Notes under the pieces: model-generated | Told to the model about the DNA's origin: nothing | What the model saw: only the letters and a program-made list of their open reading frames with translations | Database searches by the model: none | Made by a program: the position numbers and the translations under genes | Source of the DNA: CAVVWJ01 sp965652025 | GTDB taxonomy: Bacteria > Gemmatimonadota > Gemmatimonadetes > Gemmatimonadales > GWC2-71-9 | NCBI GenBank assembly: GCA_965652025.1 | Contig: CBFGTM010000013.1 | Location: forward strand, 6,255 to 70,254 | Direction of reading: 5' to 3' | DNA length: 64,000 bases | Shown: piece by piece, positions 9,101 to 16,140 of the stretch | Position numbering within the stretch: position 1 is the first letter of the stretch | Layout of the letters: every line of letters starts with the position of its first letter

Positions 9101-9643
9101 CGGCCGGATGCCTGCGATTCACTCGCCCTGGAAGCGATTACCGGGGATCCCGTCGTCGCGGTACGCCTGAGTGCAGTCTGCGCGGCGTCCGCCGCTCACC
9201 GCTACGATCTGCTCGACCGGATGACGCAGGACCCGGAGCCCGAAGTCCGCCGCGAAATTGCGACTACCTTGAGCCGGGCTACCGAGGTCGCCCCCCCGGG
9301 CTTTACGGTACTGGAGCACTTGGAGGCTGATCCGGAGATGGCGGTACGGACAGCCGCGTACGCGGCTCGGCTGATCCAGGGTGAGCCGGTACCGCTTCCT
9401 CCCGACCTCGACCCCCGGATGGCGGCGGACGCGGTGCGGAGCGGAGCGGATCTGGGAGCCCTGAGGAACGCGGCCCGCACCGGCGCATCAGAGGACCGCC
9501 GGCTGTCGGCGGCGCTCGCGCTGGCGCTGCTTCAGGACGAGGTTGCCCGGGAAGTGGCGCGATCCGATCCGGCCCCGTCGGTGCGGCACCGGGTGGGCGG
9601 CGCACTCGATCTGCTGCTCGGGGTCCCGGGAACGCCGGCATGA
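6113..9643 (+). CDS. Giant membrane-anchored HEAT-repeat protein
   Basis: A 1176-residue protein. Residues about 7-30 are a single transmembrane segment (IVLLAAGVMLAAG and onward), followed by a basic stretch and then roughly thirty HEAT/PBS-lyase-like repeats of about 31 residues to the C-terminus. The repeats are recognisable by recurring patterns such as DPDPEVRxxAxxALGxLG, and they probably lie on the cytoplasmic side because the segment after the anchor is Arg-rich. There is no enzymatic motif; a long alpha-solenoid scaffold is the natural reading. The stop overlaps the ATG of the glycosyltransferase (9640-9643), so the two are translationally coupled and likely act together at the membrane. 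The partner bound by the solenoid is unknown. Confidence 0.9.
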   Translation: MRGADIVLLAAGVMLAAGLVTVLAWFLYSFYLDWVERRLDNRKGLYRELVAELATRDRTLLEPTIHQMRTLYDLDALEAVLEEQARTATGRPGWLLDVYDHLGLVDQYIEKLRTARKWRDRAFAAELLGRVGSAKAVPALLESVQATQTEDADVREIALRALARIADPAAVEPLVAALARAEVWLAPRLADILARHGEAVVDPVLRLLTGAGNNPARAWAANVLGEVRAARAFPALIQSLDDPDDEVRAKSATALGRLGDRRAIPSLLDHLLSDPAPFVRVRIASTLGQFGGPEVVDRMVRALGDSAWWVRMRGVEALEQIGPIAEGPLLLALGDSDPEIRQRAAVSLERLGLSAILLRRVEEGHRVEEALTTLAQLAAAGTRELIAELLLHPSLPVRATVISAIREARRSDLSAELSQVASRDPDPAARRAAFEALRRIRTRTVLTAGLAGVADPDPEVRISALQLIGEVGDRGAIEIVRSQAESAEPRIRAAAIRALGSIGAKGVQADLSRAMTDREPLIREAAVRAAAEAGLRPLVPELVGLLSDPEERVRLATANALGVLGDPAAMPVLLQTFEYASRDLRSIITLAISQLDPDALSELIERLNQADDVESRLVLAHTLDRLRWAGGLQHLGRLAQDPAPEVRAVALRAMGRSLHPSGPPPEILVGAARAGLRDPVETVRAAALDLCSRRCLEEFGPDIVALLQGDPSPVVRERAALAIGLLRTPAGEAPLIAASHDAESPDLRAAAFLAAGAYDRRSLVTLMLEMPDETAMRERLRHRIKTDAWFRLLSRSLPRMSGTEIRALVAPTAADAQRSLATGIRSVLDAGERVRLITGLSSFQGEQSRDALLQLIRVDPNPEVRTAALTSVAELLDPDELLAFGSRALGDPSIMVRRAAVGLFAPVPPDRAWPRLIRALRMDDDPTVLASAAALAEQQFESFRDAVLQTLEDDRAVLVARLSRYVHHPDLAALLSRLARSPAVEVREAVTEVWRHRPDACDSLALEAITGDPVVAVRLSAVCAASAAHRYDLLDRMTQDPEPEVRREIATTLSRATEVAPPGFTVLEHLEADPEMAVRTAAYAARLIQGEPVPLPPDLDPRMAADAVRSGADLGALRNAARTGASEDRRLSAALALALLQDEVAREVARSDPAPSVRHRVGGALDLLLGVPGTPA

Positions 9644-11196
9644 TCGATACCTTCCTGCGGCTGCTGATCGAGCTTGGGCAGGCGGCTCAGCCGATCTTTC
9701 TGGTGTACTTCGTCCTCTACAACAGCTACACCCTGTGGCTGATCGCGCTATCGGCCCAGCAGGTCCGGCGCCGGGTGGCCAGTCATTTCATCGAGGACCT
9801 CGACCTCATCGATGAGCGGGATCTGACCAAGCCGCTCACCATGATCGTACCGGCCTACAACGAAGAAATCACCATCGTCGACAGCGTCACCGGGCTGATT
9901 CACTGTGACTACCCGCGCTTCGAGATCGTGGTGGTCAATGACGGTTCCACTGATGCTACCCTCGACCGGCTCCGCCAAGCCTTCCAGCTACGGCGGACCG
10001 ACGCCCCCTACCGCCCGGCGCTCGCCACCGCTCCGGTGCGGGCCATCTATCGGGCGGCGATCCAACTCCCTACCAGCGTGACTCAGCTGGTGGTGATCGA
10101 CAAGGAAAACGGTGGAAAGGCCGATGCCCTCAATGCCGGGATCAACGTGTCCACCACGCCTTACTTCGTGTCGCTGGACGCGGACTCCATCCTGGACCAG
10201 CGCGCGCTCAAGGAGCTGATGCGCGTCATCCAGGAGGACCCCCGAGTAGTGGCGGTGGGCGGCCAGGTGGCCATCGCCAATGGCTGCACCGTGCGCAACA
10301 GTCACGTAGTAAAGGTCGAGCTGCCGGACCGGTCCCTGCCCCGGTTTCAGATGGTCGAGTATCTCCGCTCCTTCACCGCGACCCGGACCGGACTGGATCG
10401 AGTTCAGGCCATACTCATTCTGAGCGGCGTCTTCGCCGTCTTCGAAAAGGAAACCGTAATCCGGGCGGGCGGCTATCTGACCCCATTCCTCCGGCATCGG
10501 CTTACCCAGGAGTACGTGGGCTGGGGGCTGGGGACCGTCTGCGAGGACATGGAGATCATCGTGCGCCTGCATCGATTCATTCTGGATAAGCAGCACGACC
10601 GCCGGATCGCGTTTCTGCCCCACCCGGTGGCCTGGACGGAGGTGCCCGAAACCTTCGAGTCACTCCGCAAGCAGCGGGGCCGCTGGTACCGGGGACTGCG
10701 GGAGTCGCTCCGCTATCACCGCGCCATGCTGGGCCGGGCCAAGTACGGGCGGATCGGATGGTTCGCGCTGCCGGCCTTCTGGCTGTTCGAGTATTATGGG
10801 CCCCTCATCGAGGTGGCCGGCTACTGCTTCTTCTTGTTTCTCTTCATCATGGAGCGGGTGCTGGAGCAGAGCCTGATCAGCTATCCCTATCTGCTGGCGT
10901 TTCTGCTCGCATCCCTAGGGTACGGCGTGTTGGTCAATGTGCTGGCGGTGCTGGTCGGTGCCTGGCGGTTTCGCTATGGGTTGGCCGACCGCCTACAACG
11001 CCATCTCCTTCCATTCAGCCGGCGGCGGGAAGTCTTCATCCTGCTGCTGTACGCCGTGCTGGAGAACTTCGGCTACCGGCAGCTCACCTTGTACTGGCGG
11101 CTGCGGGGTCTGTGGGATGCATGGCGGGGGAAGACCGGCTGGGAGAAGTTCGCACGAGTTGGATTTCGGCCTGGCGAGGCAGCGGCCAATGGCTGA
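9640..11196 (+). CDS. Processive-type family 2 glycosyltransferase, membrane-bound
   Basis: A 518-residue inverting GT2. There is an N-terminal membrane segment (about residues 14-38) and a cytoplasmic catalytic domain with TMIVPAYNEE, VVNDGSTD, the metal-binding DxD in SLDADS, the catalytic acid in CEDMEI, and the QxxRW motif in KQRGRWYRG. Three to four C-terminal transmembrane helices follow (residues about 370-480). This is the architecture of poly-N-acetylglucosamine, cellulose and hyaluronan synthases, but no PilZ domain is seen. The product is not predictable. It overlaps the HEAT gene by 4 bp and the downstream regulator by 8 bp. Processive synthesis of an exported polysaccharide, scaffolded by the HEAT protein, is an inference. 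Confidence 0.92.
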   Translation: MIDTFLRLLIELGQAAQPIFLVYFVLYNSYTLWLIALSAQQVRRRVASHFIEDLDLIDERDLTKPLTMIVPAYNEEITIVDSVTGLIHCDYPRFEIVVVNDGSTDATLDRLRQAFQLRRTDAPYRPALATAPVRAIYRAAIQLPTSVTQLVVIDKENGGKADALNAGINVSTTPYFVSLDADSILDQRALKELMRVIQEDPRVVAVGGQVAIANGCTVRNSHVVKVELPDRSLPRFQMVEYLRSFTATRTGLDRVQAILILSGVFAVFEKETVIRAGGYLTPFLRHRLTQEYVGWGLGTVCEDMEIIVRLHRFILDKQHDRRIAFLPHPVAWTEVPETFESLRKQRGRWYRGLRESLRYHRAMLGRAKYGRIGWFALPAFWLFEYYGPLIEVAGYCFFLFLFIMERVLEQSLISYPYLLAFLLASLGYGVLVNVLAVLVGAWRFRYGLADRLQRHLLPFSRRREVFILLLYAVLENFGYRQLTLYWRLRGLWDAWRGKTGWEKFARVGFRPGEAAANG

Positions 11197-12262
11197 GCCC
11201 ATGTCTCCCCGGATCCTGCTGGTGGACGACGATCCCGACATTGTCAGGCTGGTCCAGCACGTTCTCCAGACGGCAGGACTCGGTGCGGCGACTCAAGTGA
11301 GCACCGGCCGGGCAGCGCTGACCGCGCTGGCTGGGATGGACATCGTTCTGCTCGACCACCAGCTCCCGGACACGAGCGGCCTGGACGTGCTGCGAGCCAT
11401 CAGGGCGCTGCCATCGCCTCCGGCCGTCATTCTCGTCACCGCGCACGGCAACGAGTCGCTGGCCGCCACGGCACTGCGGCTTGGGGCCGATGACTACCTG
11501 GCCAAGGACCCGGCCCTGGCCGACCTGTTGCCCCAGATCCTCGAGCGGGTGCGCCGCAACCGTGAGCTGCGCAAGGCACTGGCGGCCGCGGAAGCAGACC
11601 TCATGCGAGCGGAGCGACTGGCCGCGATCGGCGAGATGACGGTGACGCTGCACCACGAGATCAACAATCCGCTGATGGCGGCCTATGCCGATGTGGAGTT
11701 GCTGCTGGCCGATCCTCAGGCAGCGGCGGACAAGCGAACCGAAGGGCTGGAGAGCATTCGGCAGGCACTCCGAAGAATCCGGAACATCATTCAGCGGGTG
11801 GGCGGTCTGCGCGAAGCCAGGAGCAAGGATTACCTGCGGGGACTCCGGATGCTCGACCTGGAAAACCCGGATCAGACGGTTCCCGGGGTCGACCGCGGGA
11901 TGGCCCTGCTCTACCTGCCGGAGGAGGATGTGGCGCGGGTCGTGTCCCTGCTGCTGCGCCAGGCCGGGTTTCAGGTTCGCCGGGTGGACTCGATTGGGGA
12001 GCTGGAGAAGTCCGCCGACAGTATCGGCGTGAGCATAGTGGTGGTCGCGGGAGGAGCCACGACGCCGGGCCTGCATCCGTTGAGCGGCTTCCGACCCGGG
12101 GCGGAGCGAGACTATCTGCTGGTGGCGCTGGTAGCCGGCGGGGAGTCGGCTGCGCTCGCGGCGGGCGCGGACCGCGCGGTGCATCTGCCCTTCGACCCGG
12201 GCACCTTCACCACCGAGATTCTTGCCGCTCTCGACGAACGATCTATCCCGCCCGCTCGATAA
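11189..12262 (+). CDS. REC-HisKA-REC-like protein lacking an ATPase domain
   Basis: A 357-residue protein starting at ATG 11189, inside the end of the glycosyltransferase gene. Residues 6-122 are a complete receiver (DDDP, phosphoacceptor D56 in IVLLDHQLP, and a Lys near 106). Residues about 135-215 form a HisKA-type two-helix dimerisation domain with H-box HHEINNPL (His156). No HATPase_c motifs (N, G1, F, G2 boxes) follow. Instead residues 245-350 look like a second, degenerate receiver: the beta3 Asp is not evident and the beta5 Lys-Pro is replaced by LPF. It cannot autophosphorylate in the usual way; a phosphorelay or dimeric scaffold role is an inference. The end overlaps the convergent protease gene by 20 bp. 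Confidence 0.85.
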   Translation: MAEPMSPRILLVDDDPDIVRLVQHVLQTAGLGAATQVSTGRAALTALAGMDIVLLDHQLPDTSGLDVLRAIRALPSPPAVILVTAHGNESLAATALRLGADDYLAKDPALADLLPQILERVRRNRELRKALAAAEADLMRAERLAAIGEMTVTLHHEINNPLMAAYADVELLLADPQAAADKRTEGLESIRQALRRIRNIIQRVGGLREARSKDYLRGLRMLDLENPDQTVPGVDRGMALLYLPEEDVARVVSLLLRQAGFQVRRVDSIGELEKSADSIGVSIVVVAGGATTPGLHPLSGFRPGAERDYLLVALVAGGESAALAAGADRAVHLPFDPGTFTTEILAALDERSIPPAR

Positions 12263-13295
12263 GCCCCGCGTCGGATCCGGTCAGCTTGGCCTGCTGATAT
12301 GCCATTCCCTTGAGCCGGATGATGCGCTGGCGGATGGGTGGATGTGACGCCACGAAGTCGGCCAGAAATCCTTCCTTCGAGGCGAGAGCGGTCGGGGCCG
12401 GATCGATGATGCACAGATGCGCCGCACCCCGAGTAATCGAGCGGGTCGCCTCGCCGGCACCCTCCAGCTTTTCCAGGGCGGTGGCCAGCGCCATCGGATT
12501 CCGGGTGAACTGAGCTCCGGTGGCATCGGCCAGGTACTCCCGCTTGCGGTTGACCGCCATAGCCAGGAGGCGGGACACGACGGGCGCGATCACCAGGGTG
12601 ACGAGCCACAGCACCAGAATCACAATCCCAAGCGGATTGCTATCCTTGCCGCCGCCTCGCCGAGCTCCGGCTCCGCCCAACCGCACCGCGGTCCTGCTCC
12701 CCCGTCCAATCATGCGGCCCAGTCCCTCGGACAGCAGCGCGATTGCACCCACCATGCCCGCCAACAGTGTCATCAGGCGGACGTCGAGGTTCCGGATGTG
12801 GGCCATCTCATGCGCAACTACTCCCTGCAGCTCGTCCCGGGAGAGACTGCGCAGGAGTCCCTCGGTGACGGCAATGCTGGCGCTAGCGGCGTCGCGCCCG
12901 GTGGCAAAGGCGTTGGGATCGTTGTCGGGAACCAGGTATACCGCAGGCCGGGGCATCCCGGAGGCGATGGCCATCTCCTCCACCACATTCATCAGCTGCT
13001 TCTGCTCGGCGGTGGCCGGCTCGATCAGTTCCCAGGCACCAGTGGCCCAGAGTATCCGCTTGGCTCCATTGCGCCAGGAGTACCAGCAGATCCAGGCAGC
13101 CGACAGGGTGCTGACGATGCCGATGATGGGAATGACATGGCGATAGGAGCCTGGAGGGGCGTCGAGCGTCATCAAGTAAAACGCCAGATCACCGCCAAAG
13201 CCGACCCAGGTAAAGAACAGAATAAAGCCGATTACCAGCCACCGCGAACGCCGTCGATTGGCTTCCTGCTGCGCGAAGAGATTCGCGTCCGTCAC
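12243..13295 (-). CDS. htpX: HtpX-like M48 membrane zinc metalloprotease
   Basis: A 350-residue integral membrane protease. There are two N-terminal transmembrane segments (about residues 19-40 and 55-75) and the zinc motif HEMAH in GVVAHEMAHIRN, followed by two more hydrophobic segments. The third ligand region is KREYLADATGAQFTRNP, and the C-terminal SHPPIRQRI is typical of HtpX. These proteases degrade damaged membrane proteins, with the active site on the cytoplasmic side. It is the last gene of a minus-strand series and overlaps lemA by 4 bp; LemA-HtpX pairing is a frequent bacterial arrangement. The symbol is given by family resemblance. Confidence 0.9.
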   Translation of the reverse strand: MTDANLFAQQEANRRRSRWLVIGFILFFTWVGFGGDLAFYLMTLDAPPGSYRHVIPIIGIVSTLSAAWICWYSWRNGAKRILWATGAWELIEPATAEQKQLMNVVEEMAIASGMPRPAVYLVPDNDPNAFATGRDAASASIAVTEGLLRSLSRDELQGVVAHEMAHIRNLDVRLMTLLAGMVGAIALLSEGLGRMIGRGSRTAVRLGGAGARRGGGKDSNPLGIVILVLWLVTLVIAPVVSRLLAMAVNRKREYLADATGAQFTRNPMALATALEKLEGAGEATRSITRGAAHLCIIDPAPTALASKEGFLADFVASHPPIRQRIIRLKGMAYQQAKLTGSDAGLIERAG

Positions 13296-13864
13296 GCGGT
13301 TGGTTTGTTGAGCGACAGGTCAACCGTTGGCAAGGCCCGCTCGCCGGCGTCCTCGATCTCCCACAACTCCGCGGGAGACGCCTTGGCCAGCCCGGCCACC
13401 AGGTTGGTGGGGAATTGCATCTGCTTGGTGTTGTACTGAGTGGCCACGTCATTATACAGCTGTCGGGCGAATCCGATCTTGTTCTCCGTACTGGTAAGCT
13501 CCTCCTGGAGGCCGGCCACATTGCCGGTGGCCTTGAGATCGGGGTAGGCCTCGGTGAGGGCAAACAGCCGGCCCAGGGCCTGGGTGAGCTGTCCTTCCGC
13601 CTGCGCGGTCTCCCGCACACCGGTAGCACTGACGGCACGATTCCGGGCCGAGATCACCGCGTCCAGCGTGGAGCGTTCGAACTCCATGGCACCCTTGACG
13701 GTGTTCACCAGGTTGGGAATCAGGTCGTGCCGGCGCTTGAGCTGCACGTCGATCTGCTTCCAGGCATTGAGCACCTGATTCCGCAGCGCGACCAGACCGT
13801 TGTACGCGCCGATCACCCACAAGACGATCACCGCAAGGACGACCAGCAGGACGACCGTGCTCAT
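13292..13864 (-). CDS. lemA: LemA family protein
   Basis: A 190-residue protein with one N-terminal transmembrane helix (VVLLVVLAVIVLWVIGAYN) and a long helical domain. Family landmarks are YNGLVALRNQVLNAWKQIDVQLKRRHDLIPNL, written here as the conserved stretch at residues 24-55, then a second block around AYPDLKATGNV and the helix EENKIG-like segment STENKIGFARQLYND. The usual outside orientation is assumed. LemA proteins are of uncertain function and recur beside HtpX/M48 proteases, as here (ATGA-type overlap). A GGGA lies about 7 nt before the ATG. Confidence 0.92.
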   Translation of the reverse strand: MSTVVLLVVLAVIVLWVIGAYNGLVALRNQVLNAWKQIDVQLKRRHDLIPNLVNTVKGAMEFERSTLDAVISARNRAVSATGVRETAQAEGQLTQALGRLFALTEAYPDLKATGNVAGLQEELTSTENKIGFARQLYNDVATQYNTKQMQFPTNLVAGLAKASPAELWEIEDAGERALPTVDLSLNKPTA

Positions 13865-13888
13865 GTGCGTTCCCTTATGTGAGGAGGA

Positions 13889-14641
13889 CTACCCCGGGCG
13901 CTCGGTTTCCAGGGCCGACTCGTGGAACATTTCCGACTCCGGCCGGGATTCGCTCCAACTGGAAGCCACAGCAGACTGAAGCTCCGGGACCGGGGCCGGG
14001 GTCGCATCCAAACCTACCAGCGACGCCAGGGTCTGTCGGAGCGCTTCGGCAATGACCGTCGGATCGCTGTTGAGGCGCAGCGCTGGATGCTGCTCGTCGA
14101 TCAGCACCTCGACCCCGGGGGCAACCGGAATGCGGCGACAGATTGAGCTGGCGGTGCTCAGTCCTTCCACCGGCGCGAGCCAGGCCATCACCGCTCGGCC
14201 CACCCGGCCCCGCCCGGTGCCCGGCGTTCTGAGCAAGGGGAGCTGGTCCGGCGGTGGCAGCCCCGGGCCCAGCGCGCTGGCCGCGCGCCGCTCGATGAGG
14301 TCACCGGTCATGCCGGCGAACTCCTTGGCCATGGATTCGAGGGTGGCGCCTTCCATTTGTCGGAGCTTGATGGCAAGAACTTGAAGCAGGTGGCGGTAGG
14401 AATAGACGGCGGCGGTGCCTCGACCATCAGGTGGGCTCACCAGCCCCCGAGCGACGTAGAACCGAATGGTCCGCTCACTGGGCCGGGCCCGAGCGGCGGC
14501 ATTGACCGGGACAACCCCGGACGCGTCCAGAATACCGCCGGCCAGAGCTGCCAGGTCTCGAAGGCCCCAGGGTGCCAGGGCTCGGTATTCCCGCAGCGTG
14601 GCAAGTGGATCCGGCGGGGCAGCTGAAGGTGCAGAGTTCAT
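13889..14641 (-). CDS. MerR-type HTH regulator
   Basis: A 250-residue cytoplasmic protein. Residues about 50-125 contain a MerR-like winged helix-turn-helix (PSERTIRFYVARGLVSPP, then AVYSYRHLLQVLAIKLRQMEGATLESM), preceded by about 45 residues without a recognised domain. The C-terminal 100 residues are Pro/Ala-rich with a region VEVLIDEQHPAL that could be a small sensor fold; I do not recognise it, and there are no Cys clusters for metal sensing. It overlaps the upstream receiver gene by 4 bp and lies 24 bp before lemA, so it is probably co-transcribed with and may regulate lemA-htpX. Confidence 0.75.
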   Translation of the reverse strand: MNSAPSAAPPDPLATLREYRALAPWGLRDLAALAGGILDASGVVPVNAAARARPSERTIRFYVARGLVSPPDGRGTAAVYSYRHLLQVLAIKLRQMEGATLESMAKEFAGMTGDLIERRAASALGPGLPPPDQLPLLRTPGTGRGRVGRAVMAWLAPVEGLSTASSICRRIPVAPGVEVLIDEQHPALRLNSDPTVIAEALRQTLASLVGLDATPAPVPELQSAVASSWSESRPESEMFHESALETERPG

Positions 14642-15048
14642 AGGTGCCCGTTTCCCTCGAGGAGGTCCGGGTCAGACCGGTTGGCGGTGAGCACATCGGC
14701 GACGGTGTGCATCAGAGTATCGAGTTTGAAAGGTTTGACCAGGATCGGACAAGCCGCCAGCTCGTCGGGCCATTCCGGTTGCCGGGGGCCCGGGTCGCCG
14801 CTCATTAAGATGACTCGCCCGCTGAGAAGTGGCCAGCGTCGAACGATGGCGAGAAAGAAGGTGTCTCCCGGCATTTGAGGTAAGCGGAGATCCAGCAGAA
14901 CCAGATCGAAGCTGGATTCGGCCAGAATCTGATAGGCGGAGTTCGGGTCGCCTACCGATACGACCTCGTAGCCCTGCGCCTTCAGCGCGCGTTCGAGGGT
15001 GCGGCGCAACGCGGGCTCGTCATCCACCACCAGAATTCGACTGGTCAT
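14638..15048 (-). CDS. Single-domain response regulator
   Basis: A 136-residue receiver with no output domain. It has acidic residues DDEP at 9-12, the phosphoacceptor Asp in LVLLDLRLP (about residue 53), Ser/Thr in LMSGDPG and the Lys in ILVKPFK. A short acidic tail follows. It acts as a diffusible phosphoryl carrier or by protein contact. Both ends overlap neighbours by 4 bp (AraC-type regulator upstream, MerR-type regulator downstream), so translation is coupled. No histidine kinase lies in this operon. Confidence 0.9.
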   Translation of the reverse strand: MTSRILVVDDEPALRRTLERALKAQGYEVVSVGDPNSAYQILAESSFDLVLLDLRLPQMPGDTFFLAIVRRWPLLSGRVILMSGDPGPRQPEWPDELAACPILVKPFKLDTLMHTVADVLTANRSDPDLLEGNGHL

Positions 15049-15863
15049 GAGGCGGCTTGGGCGACGGCCTTGAGGTACCGATCGGTCACCATCATCAGGG
15101 CCTCTTCGGTCGAGAGGGAGACACGCAACTCTCCTGCGGTCACTCCGAAAACCGCTCGCAAATGCATCTGAAGAGTCTTGGTTTTGCTGTAACCTAACTT
15201 GAGTGCCACGTCCTCGACGGTGTATCCGGGATCCAGCAGCAGCCGGTGCGCGTACAGCAGCCGGGTCAGAACCATCACGGTCCGAGGCGAGGGCAGCCCG
15301 ACTTTGGTGAACCAGCGTTCGCAGGTTCGGCGAGTCAGCTGGGCCCGGTGAGCCAAGGCGGTGACGGTAGGGGCCTCGTCCCCCGCGTGCAGCATTGCCT
15401 CGAGGGCGCGGAGCAACTCCCGAGGCAGTTCCTGAAGCGCGCCCCCCAGCGCCTGCATCACGTGCTGCGACGCGGACTGCTCCAGCTCGGCCTGGAGAGC
15501 GATGCGCAGCGACGCCGGGGCATCCTCGAACCGGTGGAAGACGACGCGGCGGATCCCGGAGCGCCCGAGTTGGAGCAGTACCGATGCGGTTGCGGGGGCG
15601 AGTTCAGTGTACACCAGCAGGGGCAAGGAGGGGAAGAGCAGGCGGATCCGTTCGATGCCGTGGGCCCGGGCCTGGCCCCCGAGCAGGGGGTCTACTACGG
15701 CCATTTCTATGGGTTTGGCCCGTATCGCCTCTACGACTTCCGGCCACCCACTCCCGGAGACCCAGTGATATCGGTCGGGATCGAGCGAGCGAAGCCGCAT
15801 CAGGCGTTCGGCGGGTACTGCGGCGAGGAGCAAATGTCGCAAAACGGCCCCTATTTGTCGCAA
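15045..15863 (-). CDS. AraC-type HTH regulator with receiver-like N-terminus
   Basis: A 272-residue protein if the TTG at 15863 is used; the exact start is uncertain because that codon lies in a repeated motif (15835-15864). The N-terminal 120 residues look like a degenerate receiver (EMAVVDPLLGG carries an Asp, but the acidic pair is missing). The C-terminal 90 residues are an AraC-type double HTH (LTRRTCERWFTKVGLPSPRT and YTVEDVALKLGYSKTKTLQMHLRAVFG). A related architecture is common in this kind of genome, often fused to degenerate sensory domains. It is first in a run of five overlapping or closely spaced genes (regulator, receiver, MerR, lemA, htpX), and it is divergent from the 47-residue lipoprotein gene. 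Confidence 0.8.
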   Translation of the reverse strand: MRQIGAVLRHLLLAAVPAERLMRLRSLDPDRYHWVSGSGWPEVVEAIRAKPIEMAVVDPLLGGQARAHGIERIRLLFPSLPLLVYTELAPATASVLLQLGRSGIRRVVFHRFEDAPASLRIALQAELEQSASQHVMQALGGALQELPRELLRALEAMLHAGDEAPTVTALAHRAQLTRRTCERWFTKVGLPSPRTVMVLTRLLYAHRLLLDPGYTVEDVALKLGYSKTKTLQMHLRAVFGVTAGELRVSLSTEEALMMVTDRYLKAVAQAAS

Positions 15864-15864
15864 A
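15835..15864. promoter_or_regulatory. Direct repeat with 21 bp spacing, possible AraC-type operator
   Basis: The word TGTCGCAAA occurs at 15835-15843 and again at 15856-15864, exactly 21 bp apart, so both lie on the same face of the helix. The second copy is part of a small palindrome, ATTTG-TCG-CAAAT. AraC-family proteins typically bind two direct half-sites with such spacing. The site lies at the 5' end of the AraC-type gene and about 90 bp before the divergent lipoprotein gene. Autoregulation is an inference. Confidence 0.45.
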
Positions 15865-15954
15865 TGGGCCCTAAAACGGGAAAAGATCGGCCCCCAGATT
15901 GGCCTAGCCCATCCTCCTCCGGGCGATCACCAGCCACTCTGAAAGGGACCTCAT

Positions 15955-16098
15955 ATGTCTCGCTCCAAGTTCTACGGACTGGTTCTGGCCCTACTCGCCT
16001 CTACTGCGTTGAGCAGCGCTTGCACTCGCACCGATGCTACCGGCCCGTCGGAGCAGCCTCAGGCATCCTTCCAGGAAGGGCAGGGCGCCAACAACTAA
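15955..16098 (+). CDS. 47-residue lipoprotein
   Basis: ATG 15955 to TAA 16098, with AAGGGA about 7 nt upstream. The product starts MSRSKFYGLVLALLAS and has a good lipobox, LSSAC, with the Cys at about residue 23. The mature part is only 25 residues (TRTDATGPSEQPQASF, then a Gly/Gln/Asn tail). It should be lipidated and anchored in the envelope or released as a short peptide. No family is recognised. It is divergent from the AraC-type regulator and convergent with the TPR protein, which ends 42 bp downstream. Confidence 0.65.
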   Translation: MSRSKFYGLVLALLASTALSSACTRTDATGPSEQPQASFQEGQGANN

Positions 16099-16114
16099 TT
16101 CTTAATCAGAGGTA

Positions 16115-16134
16115 CGCGAGAGTGTGCCCTCGCG
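16115..16134. terminator. Weak hairpin between convergent genes
   Basis: CGCGAG (16115-16120) pairs with CTCGCG (16129-16134) around an 8 nt loop. It lies between the ends of the lipoprotein and TPR genes. Neither side has a T-run, so intrinsic termination is uncertain. Confidence 0.25.
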
Positions 16135-16140
16135 GGGATT

